A program made the translations under genes and the position numbers. Positions 52,235 through 62,044 of a stretch of DNA of 64,000 bases are shown one piece after another (within the stretch, counting starts at the first letter, position 1; the number at the start of each line of letters is the position of its first letter). A model generated the notes under the pieces. That model searched no databases. It had not been told where the DNA came from and saw nothing but the letters and a program-made list of their open reading frames with translations. This stretch comes from Flammeovirga yaeyamensis. GTDB taxonomy: Bacteria > Bacteroidota > Bacteroidia > Cytophagales > Flammeovirgaceae. Location of the stretch: the NCBI RefSeq assembly GCF_018736045.1, contig NZ_CP076133.1:682001-746000 (forward strand), given 5' to 3'.

Positions 52235-54841
52235 ATGAATATGAGAGACAACAACCAATTAATCGTCATTTTTTTAATTACAATTTTATCATCCTGTAAA
52301 ATGATTAATAGCAACGGACAAACTTCAAGTGTGAATACGATCTTATTAAATGGAAAGTGGAGTTTTACACAAACGGACCAAAACCAATGGTATGATGCTA
52401 AAGTTCCTGGGACAGTGCATACCGACTTACTAAATCAATCAATTATTGAAGATCCTTATTACCGACTAAACGAAAGAGATGTTCAATGGATCGATAAGAA
52501 AAGTTGGACCTATAAAAAGGAATTTTCTTTAGAGAAACATCAATTAGATAGGGACCATATTCAGTTAAGTTTTTTGGGATTGGATACTTATTGTACAGTC
52601 GTTTTAAATGATGTAGAATTAGGGAAACCGGACAACATGTTCAGGACATGGGAATTTGATGTTAAAGAGATATTAAAGGAAGGAAATAATACTTTAATCG
52701 TACATTTTGATTCTCCAATTGAAGTGGGTTTGGAAGCCCTAAAAAAGCATGGGTACCCTTTACCCGCAGTGAATGATCAGTCGGAAATTGGAGAGGTCGG
52801 AGATAATAAAGTGTCGATTTTTACCCGAAAGGCGGGGTATCATTATGGATGGGATTGGGGACCGAGATTGGTGACTTCTGGCATTTGGAGGGATGTCGAG
52901 TTAAAGTTTTGGGATACTGCCAAAATCAATCATGTATTGGTAGAACAAAAAGTAACAAAAGAGCAGGCAACGATTACTTTAGTTCCAGAATGGAGCAATA
53001 ATGTAAGTGATCTGAAGTATGTTGTAAAGGTGAATGGTGAAAAAGTTATCCCGACTACTTCTTCAGATAAATTGGTGGAATTTGAAATTAATAATCCAGA
53101 ATTATGGTGGCCTGCTAACTTGGGAATACCTTACCTATATGATGTCGAATTAGAGGTATATCAACAGAATAAATTACTTGATATTTACCATCAAAAAGTC
53201 GGGGTAAGAACCATAAAAGTAGTACAGAAAGCAGATAAAGAAGGTGAGGGAAAGAGCTTTTATTTCGAAGTAAATGGCCGACCTGTTTTTGCTAAAGGAG
53301 CCAATTATATTCCAAACGACTTATTCTTGCCACGAGTATCAGATGCTACCTACAAACATATTATTCAATCGGCTTTAGATGCCAATATGAATATGTTGAG
53401 AGTGTGGGGCGGAGGAATATACGAAAATGATATTTTCTATGATCTGTGTGATGAAATGGGCATTTTGGTATGGCAAGATTTCATGTTTGCTTGCTCGATG
53501 TATCCTGGAGATCAGCCATTTTTAGATAATGTAAAAGAAGAGGCGATTGATAACGTAAAACGATTGAGAAATCATGCATCGATTGCTTTATGGTGTGGAA
53601 ATAACGAGATGGAGATGGCTTGGGCACCTCATAATCCAGAAGCAGGCTGGGGTTGGAAACAGCAATATACAAAAGAACAGCAAAAAGAGATTTGGGCCAA
53701 TTACGAAAAAATCTTCCATAATATCTTGCCCGAGGTGGTAGAAGAAAATACAGATCAGCAGTTCTATTGGGCCTCTTCTCCAACAGGTGGAAATCAGAAT
53801 TTAGCCACTTATGAACACACTTCTGGAGATATGCATTATTGGGGTGTATGGCACGGAGAACATCCCTTTTCTGACTTTAGAAAATACATTGGTCGCTTTA
53901 TGAGTGAATATGGTTTCCAATCTTTTCCGGAGTTTAAATCCGTAAAGAAATATACTATTCCTTCTGACTATGATATCGAATCGGAAGTAATGGCTTCTCA
54001 TCAAAGAAGCGGTATAGGTAATTTGAGAATCAAGAAATACATGCAAGACCATTATCAAGTACCCACAGATTTTGAAGATTTCTTGTATGTCGGACAGTTA
54101 CTTCAAGCGGAAAGTATCTATTCTGCCATCCAAGCACATAGAGAAAAAATGCCTTTCTGTATGGGATCACTTTATTGGCAAATTAATGACTGTTGGCCGG
54201 TGGCTTCTTGGTCTTCGATGGATTACTATGGGGAATGGAAAGCCTTACAATATTTTGCCAAAGAGGCGAATAAGAATACATCGCTTATTGTAAATCATGA
54301 TGCAAAAAAAGTAGAATTAAAAGTGGCTTCCGATGTGGATATCAATAAAAATTTAACCTTAGAGGTTGCACTTCTAGATTTCCAAGGAAATGTTTTATGG
54401 GAGCAATCTAAAAATGTGAAAAAGGTGGTTTCAAATATTACGGAAGAGGTTTTTACAGAGAAAACCTATAAGATCTTAGGTGATTATCCAAAGGAAAAAG
54501 TAGTCTTTGTTTCCCAATTAAAAGAAGGTGATCAAGTGATTGATAAAGATTTGCATTATTTTGTTTTACAAAAAGAGCTGAAACTTCCTGAGGCCAATGT
54601 AAAGGTCGATTTTAAACAAGAAGGAAAGCATTTGATAGCTACTTTTGGAAGTGATCAACTAATCAAAAATCTATTTTTTGAGGTGAATCAAGATGGAGTA
54701 ATATTATCTGATAACTATTTTGATATACTTGGTGGACAGACTGTAAAGGTGATGATTTCATCCTTAAACGGTGAACAAATTGATCCTAAGAATATTCGGT
54801 TGAAACACCTTCAACAAACCATGAAAACCACCATTCAATAG
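52235..54841 (+). CDS. beta-mannosidase, glycoside hydrolase family 2 lipoprotein
   Basis: 868 residues with a lipobox (LITILSSCKM). GH2 sandwich domains flank the barrel. The acid/base is Glu458 in WCGNNEME and the nucleophile Glu558 in FMSEYGFQSFP. The N-terminal VPGTVHTDLL and DPYYRLNERDVQWID blocks are specific for beta-mannosidase-type GH2. It should cleave mannose from the non-reducing ends of manno-oligosaccharides at the cell surface or periplasm. The epimerase and reductase genes follow. Confidence 0.92.
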   Translation: MNMRDNNQLIVIFLITILSSCKMINSNGQTSSVNTILLNGKWSFTQTDQNQWYDAKVPGTVHTDLLNQSIIEDPYYRLNERDVQWIDKKSWTYKKEFSLEKHQLDRDHIQLSFLGLDTYCTVVLNDVELGKPDNMFRTWEFDVKEILKEGNNTLIVHFDSPIEVGLEALKKHGYPLPAVNDQSEIGEVGDNKVSIFTRKAGYHYGWDWGPRLVTSGIWRDVELKFWDTAKINHVLVEQKVTKEQATITLVPEWSNNVSDLKYVVKVNGEKVIPTTSSDKLVEFEINNPELWWPANLGIPYLYDVELEVYQQNKLLDIYHQKVGVRTIKVVQKADKEGEGKSFYFEVNGRPVFAKGANYIPNDLFLPRVSDATYKHIIQSALDANMNMLRVWGGGIYENDIFYDLCDEMGILVWQDFMFACSMYPGDQPFLDNVKEEAIDNVKRLRNHASIALWCGNNEMEMAWAPHNPEAGWGWKQQYTKEQQKEIWANYEKIFHNILPEVVEENTDQQFYWASSPTGGNQNLATYEHTSGDMHYWGVWHGEHPFSDFRKYIGRFMSEYGFQSFPEFKSVKKYTIPSDYDIESEVMASHQRSGIGNLRIKKYMQDHYQVPTDFEDFLYVGQLLQAESIYSAIQAHREKMPFCMGSLYWQINDCWPVASWSSMDYYGEWKALQYFAKEANKNTSLIVNHDAKKVELKVASDVDINKNLTLEVALLDFQGNVLWEQSKNVKKVVSNITEEVFTEKTYKILGDYPKEKVVFVSQLKEGDQVIDKDLHYFVLQKELKLPEANVKVDFKQEGKHLIATFGSDQLIKNLFFEVNQDGVILSDNYFDILGGQTVKVMISSLNGEQIDPKNIRLKHLQQTMKTTIQ

Positions 54842-54855
54842 TAAATTGATTTGGT

Positions 54856-54890
54856 ATAAAAGGGTATCTTTATTGAGATACTCTTTTATA
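54856..54890 (+). terminator. imperfect hairpin between mannosidase and epimerase genes
   Basis: ATAAAAGGGTATCT pairs with AGATACTCTTTTAT with one mismatch and lies 15 bp after the mannosidase stop. A weak terminator or processing site. Confidence 0.5.
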
Positions 54891-54946
54891 TTTGTGGAAA
54901 AATTATTCCTGCGAATACATTAATCTAAACTACGAAGAACTAAACG

Positions 54947-56197
54947 ATGAAGTCATTCAAATACGGTCCATTATTATTACTTACCATTTTATTATTTAAT
55001 TGTCAGCAACAACCACAGGAAGGATCCAACTACTTCAGACTAAACGATCAAATGTTGGAACTCATTTCCTTCTTTGAAAAGAATGCTTGGGACGAATCAA
55101 AGTCTACCTATTTATCAGAAATTGATAATGAAGGGAAAGCGATGTCGGATAAAATATATACTGTAGCAAGTAGTCGTTTGATTTATGGATTATCTTATGC
55201 CTCTCAGAGTAAATCAGACTATTTGATGAAGGCAAAAAAAGTGGCCAATTTCCAGAAAGAGTATTTGATTGGAAAGGATGATCAAGGGGCATTTTCATAT
55301 TCTTTTATAGAAAATAAGAAGTTAGAATCACCAACACATTTGGATGTTTGGCAACAAGCTTATGGTCTTTGTGGTTTGTCAGAGTTATACCGACAAACAA
55401 AAGATGCGACTTTATTACCGACGATCCATCAATTGCACAATGGTTTTATTGGCCGATTTAAAGATGAGGAAGCCAAAGGACTTTGGGGAGATTTTAAAAT
55501 TGGAGAAGGAGGAGTAACAAATTCCAAAAGCTTGCAATCTTTAATGTATCCACTTACGGCTTACATGATCAACCTTTGGGAAGCTGACAAAGAAAACAAG
55601 CATTTGTATGAACATCAAATAGCGGAAAACGTGGAGATGTTGTATAACATTGCTTGGAACAAGGAGACACAGTGGGTAAATGTGAAGTTTAACGACGATT
55701 GGTCTGTTAAAAAAAAATCAGAAGGTAAATATGATTTTACAGTTACTCCAGGACATAATTTTCAACTATCAGCTTTGCTGTTGAGGACCTCTAAATTTGA
55801 TTTCCTATCCAAGGAGAAGAAACAGAAGTACCAATCGTTGGGGAGAAAGATTTTAGATATCACTTTAGATAAGCACTATCTATTTGATGATGGAAATATT
55901 ATTAATGGTTTTTATTCTGAGGTGGATCCGAATACAAACGAGGTGCTTGATACCCGAAAAACATGGTGGCAACATGCAGAGGCCATTATTGCGTTATCAC
56001 TTTATGGAGGGAAATACGATCAGCAACAAGAATTATTAGAGGACTATTTCTTTACTACTTTCTTCGATAAACAAAACGGAGGAGAGTATTTTTATGTGAC
56101 AGAGAATGATACACCGATCACAGAAGAGTTAAAAGGTAGTATTGGAAAGTCGACGTATCATACGATTGAAATGATACGAATTCTTAATGATTTTTAA
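54947..56197 (+). CDS. AGE-family epimerase/isomerase lipoprotein
   Basis: 416 residues with a lipobox (TILLFNCQQQ). An (alpha/alpha)6-barrel protein of the N-acylglucosamine 2-epimerase/cellobiose 2-epimerase family: family-like segments include TPGHNFQLSALLLR, DTRKTWWQHAEAI and STYHTIEMIRI, which place the expected catalytic His residues. Likely interconverts mannose and glucose or a related sugar. Its position next to beta-mannosidase points to mannan use. The lipid anchor is unusual for this family and suggests a periplasmic or surface role. Confidence 0.82.
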   Translation: MKSFKYGPLLLLTILLFNCQQQPQEGSNYFRLNDQMLELISFFEKNAWDESKSTYLSEIDNEGKAMSDKIYTVASSRLIYGLSYASQSKSDYLMKAKKVANFQKEYLIGKDDQGAFSYSFIENKKLESPTHLDVWQQAYGLCGLSELYRQTKDATLLPTIHQLHNGFIGRFKDEEAKGLWGDFKIGEGGVTNSKSLQSLMYPLTAYMINLWEADKENKHLYEHQIAENVEMLYNIAWNKETQWVNVKFNDDWSVKKKSEGKYDFTVTPGHNFQLSALLLRTSKFDFLSKEKKQKYQSLGRKILDITLDKHYLFDDGNIINGFYSEVDPNTNEVLDTRKTWWQHAEAIIALSLYGGKYDQQQELLEDYFFTTFFDKQNGGEYFYVTENDTPITEELKGSIGKSTYHTIEMIRILNDF

Positions 56198-56292
56198 TCT
56201 GTCGTAAGAATAGAAAAACGATAATGTTTAAACAAATATTGTTGCTAAATTGTGTGAAATTTATCAACCCATCATTATAAATAAAATAGAAG

Positions 56293-57090
56293 ATGAAACT
56301 AAATAACGGACTTGAAATCCCTAGCTTGGGGTTTGGTACTTACCTATCAAAAAATGAGGAAGTAAAAGCAGCTGTATTGGCGGCATTAGAGGCAGGGTAC
56401 CGTCATATTGATACCGCAATGATTTATGAAAACGAAGAAGGAGTAGGTGAAGCGATCGCTGAATCAGGTGTGCCAAGAGAAGAAATCTTCGTAACGACTA
56501 AATTATGGAATGAGGATATTAGAAATGGAAATGCAGAAGAAGCATTGAAGTTGAGTTTGAAAAAATTACAGTTAGATTATGTTGATTTATACTTGATCCA
56601 CTGGCCAGCAAAAGGCTATGTAAAAGCTTGGGATCAGATGATCGAATTGCAAAAGCAAGGATTAATTAAGTCAATTGGTGTATCGAACTTCAACCCTCAT
56701 CACTTGGAGGATTTAGCGCCTTCTGGAGTTGTTCCTGCTGTGAACCAAATCGAGTGTCATCCGAAGTTACAGCAAAACGAATTATTGGCGAATTGTAACG
56801 AAAGAGACATTGTTGTACAGGCTTGGGGACCATTAATGCAAGCGAAATTATTCGAAGACGAAACATTAAAAGCGATTGGAGCACAGTATGGTAAATCGAC
56901 TGCTCAAGTGATGTTAAGATGGCACTTACAGAGAGGTGTGAACGCATTACCTAAGTCGGTGACACCTTCTAGAATTAAAGCCAATTACGAAATTTTCGAT
57001 TTCGAATTATCCGCAGATGATATGGCAAAAATTACGGCAATGAACGAAGATCAAAGAGTTGGACCAGATCCAGAGACATTTGATTTTTAA
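56293..57090 (+). CDS. aldo/keto reductase
   Basis: 265 residues, normal length. The AKR tetrad is in place: Asp40 (RHIDTA), Tyr45 (IYENE), Lys70 (FVTTKLW) and His103 (YLIHWP). The conserved SIGVSNFNPHHLE, NQIECHPKLQQ and ALPKSVTPSRIKAN segments follow. NADPH-dependent reduction of sugars or other carbonyls in the cytoplasm. Downstream of the mannosidase and epimerase genes and followed by a terminator, so it may belong to the same sugar pathway. Confidence 0.92.
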   Translation: MKLNNGLEIPSLGFGTYLSKNEEVKAAVLAALEAGYRHIDTAMIYENEEGVGEAIAESGVPREEIFVTTKLWNEDIRNGNAEEALKLSLKKLQLDYVDLYLIHWPAKGYVKAWDQMIELQKQGLIKSIGVSNFNPHHLEDLAPSGVVPAVNQIECHPKLQQNELLANCNERDIVVQAWGPLMQAKLFEDETLKAIGAQYGKSTAQVMLRWHLQRGVNALPKSVTPSRIKANYEIFDFELSADDMAKITAMNEDQRVGPDPETFDF

Positions 57091-57129
57091 TGGATTATTT
57101 TCCAGAATATTACAAAAATAAATAAACAG

Positions 57130-57160
57130 TTGGAGGGGGTAACCTCTCCAATTTTTCTTT
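57130..57160 (+). terminator. terminator after aldo/keto reductase
   Basis: TTGGAG-GG / CC-CTCCAA stem with a T-rich tail, 40 bp after the stop codon. Confidence 0.7.
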
Positions 57161-57211
57161 TTATATAGGAGGAAGTATTCCTCAATTTTTTTAAATAAAC
57201 TAAAACCTTAA

Positions 57212-58783
57212 ATGAAAAAACTAACCAAAAAGCTATCCCTAATAGGGATGCTATTGTTGTGCCCAATTTTCTTATTTGGCAAAAACAAACTACCTCTAAA
57301 TAAGACACTTCATTACACCTTCCGATTAATCGAATACAAATCTGATAATAAATTGTCGATTTTAGAGTTGGAAACGGAAGTAGAATTCCTAAATCAGGAT
57401 GGCGATTTACAGATTGAATTGAAGGAAGTAAGAACACATCAAAAGGATGAGATATACACTCAAAGTCTTGATATGAGTTTTAACGAGAAGTCCTATTTTG
57501 TAAGAGGACTAGAGTATCTAAAAGGGAAGAAATTACAAGTCAATAAAGACCTAAGACTGATTGGAATCAAAGGCATTGATCAAGGATCAAAGAAATATGA
57601 GGAATTGGAATATAATTCTAGGGGATTTTTTGAAAAACTTCAGCTTCAGAACCCTTTGGTGAGTCTTCATCCGGTACTTTTTAATGCAGAGTCCATCCAT
57701 CCTAATTTTAAAAAAGTACTCAAAAGTAAAAAGGAAGTGACTGTACCTTTTGAAGAAATGTTTGACCTTCAGGATGAAGAAGTAACACTTGTTGGAGAGT
57801 TCACCTATCAACCTTTTGAAAAGAAGAAAAAGCAGTTGATCTATGATGTGAACTTTAAGGAGTTGGAAGTAAGTGTTACCGCAAAAACTGAAATTGCTCC
57901 AGAAGGAATGTACAATTTTTATCAGACAGCTACTTACAGTGATAAAAAAGATGGTTTTCTAATTCTTGAGGTCGAACGTCATGATGGTAATGGAAATAAT
58001 GATCGATACCATATGCTTCATCGTTTAATTTATGACTTAATTAATCTAGAGAATGTTACTCTGCTAAACGAAAAATTTGGAGGAGAAACATTAAAAGAAG
58101 ACGATAAATTCGAAGAAATAAAGGATTACACTGATGAGGAGATCAACGACTACTTAGACAAAATGGTGAATAACTTATCGTTTTATCGAGATGAAGTATT
58201 CAACAATTCCATAGAAATCTTATACGAAGGCTACAGATTTGAGTACCCTTTAGTTTCGACTACTTTTAATTTAAAAACCGATATAGGAGTTGCATTATCG
58301 AGAAACAGAGAAGTTTCAGCGGAATTAACACCTTTACAAGCATTGGGTGTGTTTTTTCCAGAAAATTTATTTGATAATACACATCAGCAAAAAGTTAAAA
58401 AAGTCACTTTGGATGCTGAATTTAATGTTCCCTATTCATCAAAGTTAAAGGTGTATGAAAAAGGTAAAACTCAAGCTGAATCATTACAGTTTATTGAACA
58501 AGGAGTTCAAAAGATTATATTACCATTAGAAAATGTAAATAGCTATGATGCAGGAACGGAGTTTTTTGATGCCGATGGAAATGAAATTTATCCATCCGTA
58601 TATTTTGGTATTTATGGAGCACAAACAAACTCAGAAATAATAAGAAGATATGTAAAAGACCCATCTCTATCCAACCAACTAACGGTAGAGTATCATCACC
58701 CAGAATTACACACTGTAAAAATGTACTATTACGATAAATACAGAACCTATAAAAGGGAAAATATTGAGGCGGTTGCTAAGTAA
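57212..58783 (+). CDS. exported protein of unknown function
   Basis: 523 residues with a signal peptide (LSLIGMLLLCPIFLFGK). Beta-rich with many charged residues; the segment NVNSYDAGTEFFDADGNEIY and the C-terminal YYYDKYRTYKRENIEA are distinctive, but I do not recognise a family. A truncated palindromic monomer begins ~30 bp after its stop. Confidence 0.72.
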   Translation: MKKLTKKLSLIGMLLLCPIFLFGKNKLPLNKTLHYTFRLIEYKSDNKLSILELETEVEFLNQDGDLQIELKEVRTHQKDEIYTQSLDMSFNEKSYFVRGLEYLKGKKLQVNKDLRLIGIKGIDQGSKKYEELEYNSRGFFEKLQLQNPLVSLHPVLFNAESIHPNFKKVLKSKKEVTVPFEEMFDLQDEEVTLVGEFTYQPFEKKKKQLIYDVNFKELEVSVTAKTEIAPEGMYNFYQTATYSDKKDGFLILEVERHDGNGNNDRYHMLHRLIYDLINLENVTLLNEKFGGETLKEDDKFEEIKDYTDEEINDYLDKMVNNLSFYRDEVFNNSIEILYEGYRFEYPLVSTTFNLKTDIGVALSRNREVSAELTPLQALGVFFPENLFDNTHQQKVKKVTLDAEFNVPYSSKLKVYEKGKTQAESLQFIEQGVQKIILPLENVNSYDAGTEFFDADGNEIYPSVYFGIYGAQTNSEIIRRYVKDPSLSNQLTVEYHHPELHTVKMYYYDKYRTYKRENIEAVAK

Positions 58784-58813
58784 GGTTTAAATATAGATCG
58801 GGAGTTTCTAACC

Positions 58814-58885
58814 ACTAGCGCAAGAATTAAGCGAAGCATTTCTTGTTCTTTCAAAACGTTAGAGATCTCCCGATCTCGTGTATTA
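58814..58885. mobile_element. REP-like monomer M1 with compensated stem
   Basis: ACTAGCGCAAGAATTAAGCG ... ACGTTAGAGATCTCCCGATCTCG. Relative to dimers both arms of the second hairpin changed together (GAGGTC to GAGATC and GACCTC to GATCTC), keeping the stem. It ends at the point corresponding to the dimer loop. Confidence 0.8.
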
Positions 58886-58889
58886 TTAA

Positions 58890-59000
58890 CTATAAAGTGT
58901 TATAAATGAATTGATAAACTGACTTAGAATATTAAATTGCAATACTATATTTATCACTTCTATCTATACAAACAAAAACTAATTCTTAAAAATCATAACA
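58890..59000 (+). repeat. conserved leader copy L1
   Basis: About 90 bp repeated before three genes. The core TTAGAATATTAAATTGCAAT then ACTATATTTATCACTTCTAT is identical in L1 and L3 and nearly so in L2. It probably contains the promoter; no perfect -7 box is seen. Confidence 0.7.
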
Positions 59001-60161
59001 ATGGAAGGTCTCAGTGTACTAGAAAAGCTTGGAGGAATTACCAAAGAAAGCAAATTATTGAATGAGCAAGATAATATTGATTTAAATGGGGTGAATTATA
59101 AAATTCCATCAGAGTATTACAATTTCATCAAGGAAGTTGGGCCATTTTATTTTAATAAAAGTGTGGTTGCACCTATTCATAAGAATCAACCTATTTCGGA
59201 TAGTGGATTCGTCAGCATTAATTTTTTTCTATCAACAAATAATAAAGAAGAGGAGTCAATATTAAGTACTTATTCTGTTTATGAGGATCAAATACCCGAG
59301 GGTTATTTGCCAATTTGTAGTGGAGAACAAGGTGATCTTATCTTATTGAATTTAAACAAAAAAAACTATGGCGAAGTAGTTTATTGGTTTCATGAGGGAC
59401 CTTACTTTGATTCTATTTATTTTCTAAATAATAGTTTTAATGCTTTTATGTTATCATTAGAGAATGATGATGATCCAATACAAGAACACAGTGTGGATAC
59501 AGAAATTAACGATGATGATTTTATTTTTATAACAGATGAATTCAAGACATCCGTTAAAGAATTTTTACGTGAAGAATCAAAAAAGAAAAAACAAGAAAAT
59601 GTTAACACAGAAAAGGATAAAGAGAACTATAAAAAAAATAAGCGAAATGAAATAGTAGGAAATCCTACTTTTCAAGATAAAAACAATAACACGAATTTCG
59701 TATTTAAGGCGTCGAAAAAGGCTTCTATTATAAAAAGCATTCTAATACCCATTGTGATTTCTTTATGTTCATTTTTTGTCATTAAATATTTTCCAACTCT
59801 TCTAAGTGAAGAAACTCTTGAACTCTTTTATTTAGGAGAAATACTGTCTTATTTAAAGTGGATTTTACCTTTAATATTAATTTCTTTTATCAGAATAAAT
59901 TATATCAAGGAGATTATTGTGTCCAAAAAATTCAATACAATAACTATACTTTATGATAGGTTTGTTTTTAAAAATGAATACTTTGTTTCGGATCTAAATT
60001 ATATTGATTATCTATTTACTGAATCTAGAAAACAATTGATTATCTACCAAAGAGGCAGATCTAGTTTTCGGGTTTCTGAATATATTGAAGGATTTAGTTT
60101 AGACCAACTTAAAGAACTTGTACAGTTAATTGAAGACAGCAAGAATGTTGAAAACAACTAA
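59001..60161 (+). CDS. SUKH (SMI1/KNR4) domain fused to membrane and PH-like region
   Basis: 386 residues. Residues ~1-150 are a SUKH domain (YNFIKEVGPFYF, PEGYLPICSGEQGDLILLNL, GEVVYWFHEGP). A Lys/Asn-rich linker (~170-232) follows, then two transmembrane segments (~237-260 and ~278-297) and a C-terminal beta-rich PH-like region. SUKH proteins are often immunity proteins against polymorphic toxins, but no toxin gene is visible nearby and the membrane fusion is unusual. It shares its leader with the next two genes. Confidence 0.78.
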   Translation: MEGLSVLEKLGGITKESKLLNEQDNIDLNGVNYKIPSEYYNFIKEVGPFYFNKSVVAPIHKNQPISDSGFVSINFFLSTNNKEEESILSTYSVYEDQIPEGYLPICSGEQGDLILLNLNKKNYGEVVYWFHEGPYFDSIYFLNNSFNAFMLSLENDDDPIQEHSVDTEINDDDFIFITDEFKTSVKEFLREESKKKKQENVNTEKDKENYKKNKRNEIVGNPTFQDKNNNTNFVFKASKKASIIKSILIPIVISLCSFFVIKYFPTLLSEETLELFYLGEILSYLKWILPLILISFIRINYIKEIIVSKKFNTITILYDRFVFKNEYFVSDLNYIDYLFTESRKQLIIYQRGRSSFRVSEYIEGFSLDQLKELVQLIEDSKNVENN

Positions 60162-60167
60162 ATCCAA

Positions 60168-60240
60168 ATAGCGCAAGAATTAAGCGAAGCGTTTCTTGTG
60201 CTTTCAAAACGTTAGAGGTCTCCTGACCTCGTGTACTATT
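60168..60240. mobile_element. REP-like monomer M2
   Basis: Starts 7 bp after the SUKH stop (TAGCGCAAGAATTAAGCGAA) with a first hairpin, then AGAGGTCTCCTGACCTCGTG. Ends at the loop point like the other monomers. Confidence 0.78.
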
Positions 60241-60332
60241 ATCTATAAAGTGTTATTAATGAATTGATAAACTAACAAAGAACATTAAATTGCAATACTA
60301 TATTTATCACCTCTATCTATGCAAACTAAACT
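60241..60332 (+). repeat. conserved leader copy L2
   Basis: Same block as L1 (ATAAAGTGTTATTAATGAAT, ACATTAAATTGCAATACTAT) ending at the next start codon. Confidence 0.7.
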
Positions 60333-61874
60333 ATGAAAAACTTATTTAGCTGGAATTGGTCATCTTTCTTTAAAAAGAAGAAGAAAGAGGTTGTTTTACC
60401 TAAGAAAATGGAAATACAAGCATTCCAAAATCAGGGGTATTACTCGAAAATGGGAAATCTGATCATTCAATTAAAAGAAAATCTCAATAAGGATTATTCT
60501 AATATTATAGGATTAATCTCAGAATTATTTAATGAATTAGATGGACTTAATAGGTATTACAATGCGTTTAAATTTTCTGAGATTTCTATAGAAGATATCA
60601 TGACATTTAAATCTGTTTTATCTAAGGATGATTTTCTATTAGTATTAAAAATAGCTTCATTTAATTGGAACGGATATGTAAGAGAGCTAGCAGTTTTAGA
60701 ATTAACAGAAATCAAAGAAGAATCGGTTTTACCCTTTATTATATACCGATTAGGAGATTGGGTAAGCAATGTTAGAAGTCAAGCTAAAAACTGTTTAATA
60801 CAATTCCTAAATACTGACTATACAGATGTTTTTCTAAAAAACATCGTATTGTTCGATTGGATAATGAAAGTAGAAAGAGTGGATTTAACTGAAATAAGAG
60901 ATACAGTTATTTCTTTTTTATTAGTTGAACAAAGGCAATTTACCATTTCATTTTACAAAAATCTCGATGAAAAAAGTAGAGCTTTCTTGGCTAAGAAAAT
61001 GTTGGAGTACGAGATATCCAGCAAGGAGTTGGAGATATTTATCAATGATAAAAACTATTTGATTAGGATACTTGCATTAAAGTATTTTGGAGACTTTTCG
61101 GAAGAACAAATTCAAAATTATTTACATGACAGTTCTTACAGAGTAAGGCTTGAAACTATTTCTCAGTTTATAAATAAAGAGAATTATAAAGAAATACTCA
61201 TTGATTTTATAGCAGATACTTCGGGTAGTATTAGACAATATTCCAGATATTACTTAAGAAATGAAGGTATTGACTTTAAAGAAATATATATCAAAAATTT
61301 AGGTGACCAGAAAGATATAGTGGGGTCATTGCTGGGACTATTAGATATTAATGCTAATGACTATGTTCATATCATAAAACCATATTTGAACAGTGAAGTC
61401 ATTAAAATTAAAAAAACAGCATTTTTTGTGTATTCTAGTTTAATTCCGGAAGAAGGTATAGAGTTTGCGATATTACATTTAGATACCAAATTTATTGGTT
61501 TAAGAAACCAAATAATTGATTTCTTTTCAGAGAATAAAAACAAAGAAGCTTTACTAAAAGCAAGGGTAGTATTTAAAGAATCAGAAGATGAAGTAATGCA
61601 ACTTTCGATGCTTAAATTAATGAGTAGGTATAAAGGATTAGAAATATTGAGAGATTTATTATTGGCTACTATTCATCCATCAATCAATATCCGTAAAACA
61701 GGAAATGAATATTTAAAAAAATGGAAAATTGAAAGTACTCACCTATATCAAACATTAAATGAAGAGGATCAACAAAAAACTAAAGAAGTATTTGAACTAG
61801 TGTATTACACTCACGTTAGGGAAGGTTACTTTTATTACAATCCAGCAGAAGGAATCGACTTTTATATTAAATAG
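60333..61874 (+). CDS. HEAT-repeat-like protein
   Basis: 513 residues. After a Lys-rich start (MKNLFSWNWSSFFKKKKKE) the protein is all-helical with HEAT-like units, for example NGYVRELAVLELTEIKEESV, DWVSNVRSQAKNCLIQFL and SSYRVRLETISQFI. HEAT proteins act as scaffolds; no enzymatic domain is seen. The first ~18 residues resemble those of the gene at 62045, although the rest does not. Cytoplasmic as far as can be seen. Confidence 0.72.
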   Translation: MKNLFSWNWSSFFKKKKKEVVLPKKMEIQAFQNQGYYSKMGNLIIQLKENLNKDYSNIIGLISELFNELDGLNRYYNAFKFSEISIEDIMTFKSVLSKDDFLLVLKIASFNWNGYVRELAVLELTEIKEESVLPFIIYRLGDWVSNVRSQAKNCLIQFLNTDYTDVFLKNIVLFDWIMKVERVDLTEIRDTVISFLLVEQRQFTISFYKNLDEKSRAFLAKKMLEYEISSKELEIFINDKNYLIRILALKYFGDFSEEQIQNYLHDSSYRVRLETISQFINKENYKEILIDFIADTSGSIRQYSRYYLRNEGIDFKEIYIKNLGDQKDIVGSLLGLLDINANDYVHIIKPYLNSEVIKIKKTAFFVYSSLIPEEGIEFAILHLDTKFIGLRNQIIDFFSENKNKEALLKARVVFKESEDEVMQLSMLKLMSRYKGLEILRDLLLATIHPSINIRKTGNEYLKKWKIESTHLYQTLNEEDQQKTKEVFELVYYTHVREGYFYYNPAEGIDFYIK

Positions 61875-61949
61875 TTTTTGTTTAGTACAAGTAAAAAAAG
61901 CAAGTTTTCTTTTTCTTACATTGATAGCTATAAAAGTTATTATCACTGA

Positions 61950-62044
61950 ACATTTACTACTAATAAATTAAAAAGATTACTTAGAATATTAAATTGCAAT
62001 ACTATATTTATCACTTCTATCTAAGCAGACAATAAAACTAAACT
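61950..62044 (+). repeat. conserved leader copy L3
   Basis: Same core as L1 (61980-62023) before the discoidin gene; the 5' half is diverged and no monomer precedes it. Confidence 0.65.

Noticed and set aside
53481-54293. Open frames on both strands within the mannosidase gene
   Set aside because: Alternative frames of a well-supported GH2 coding region.
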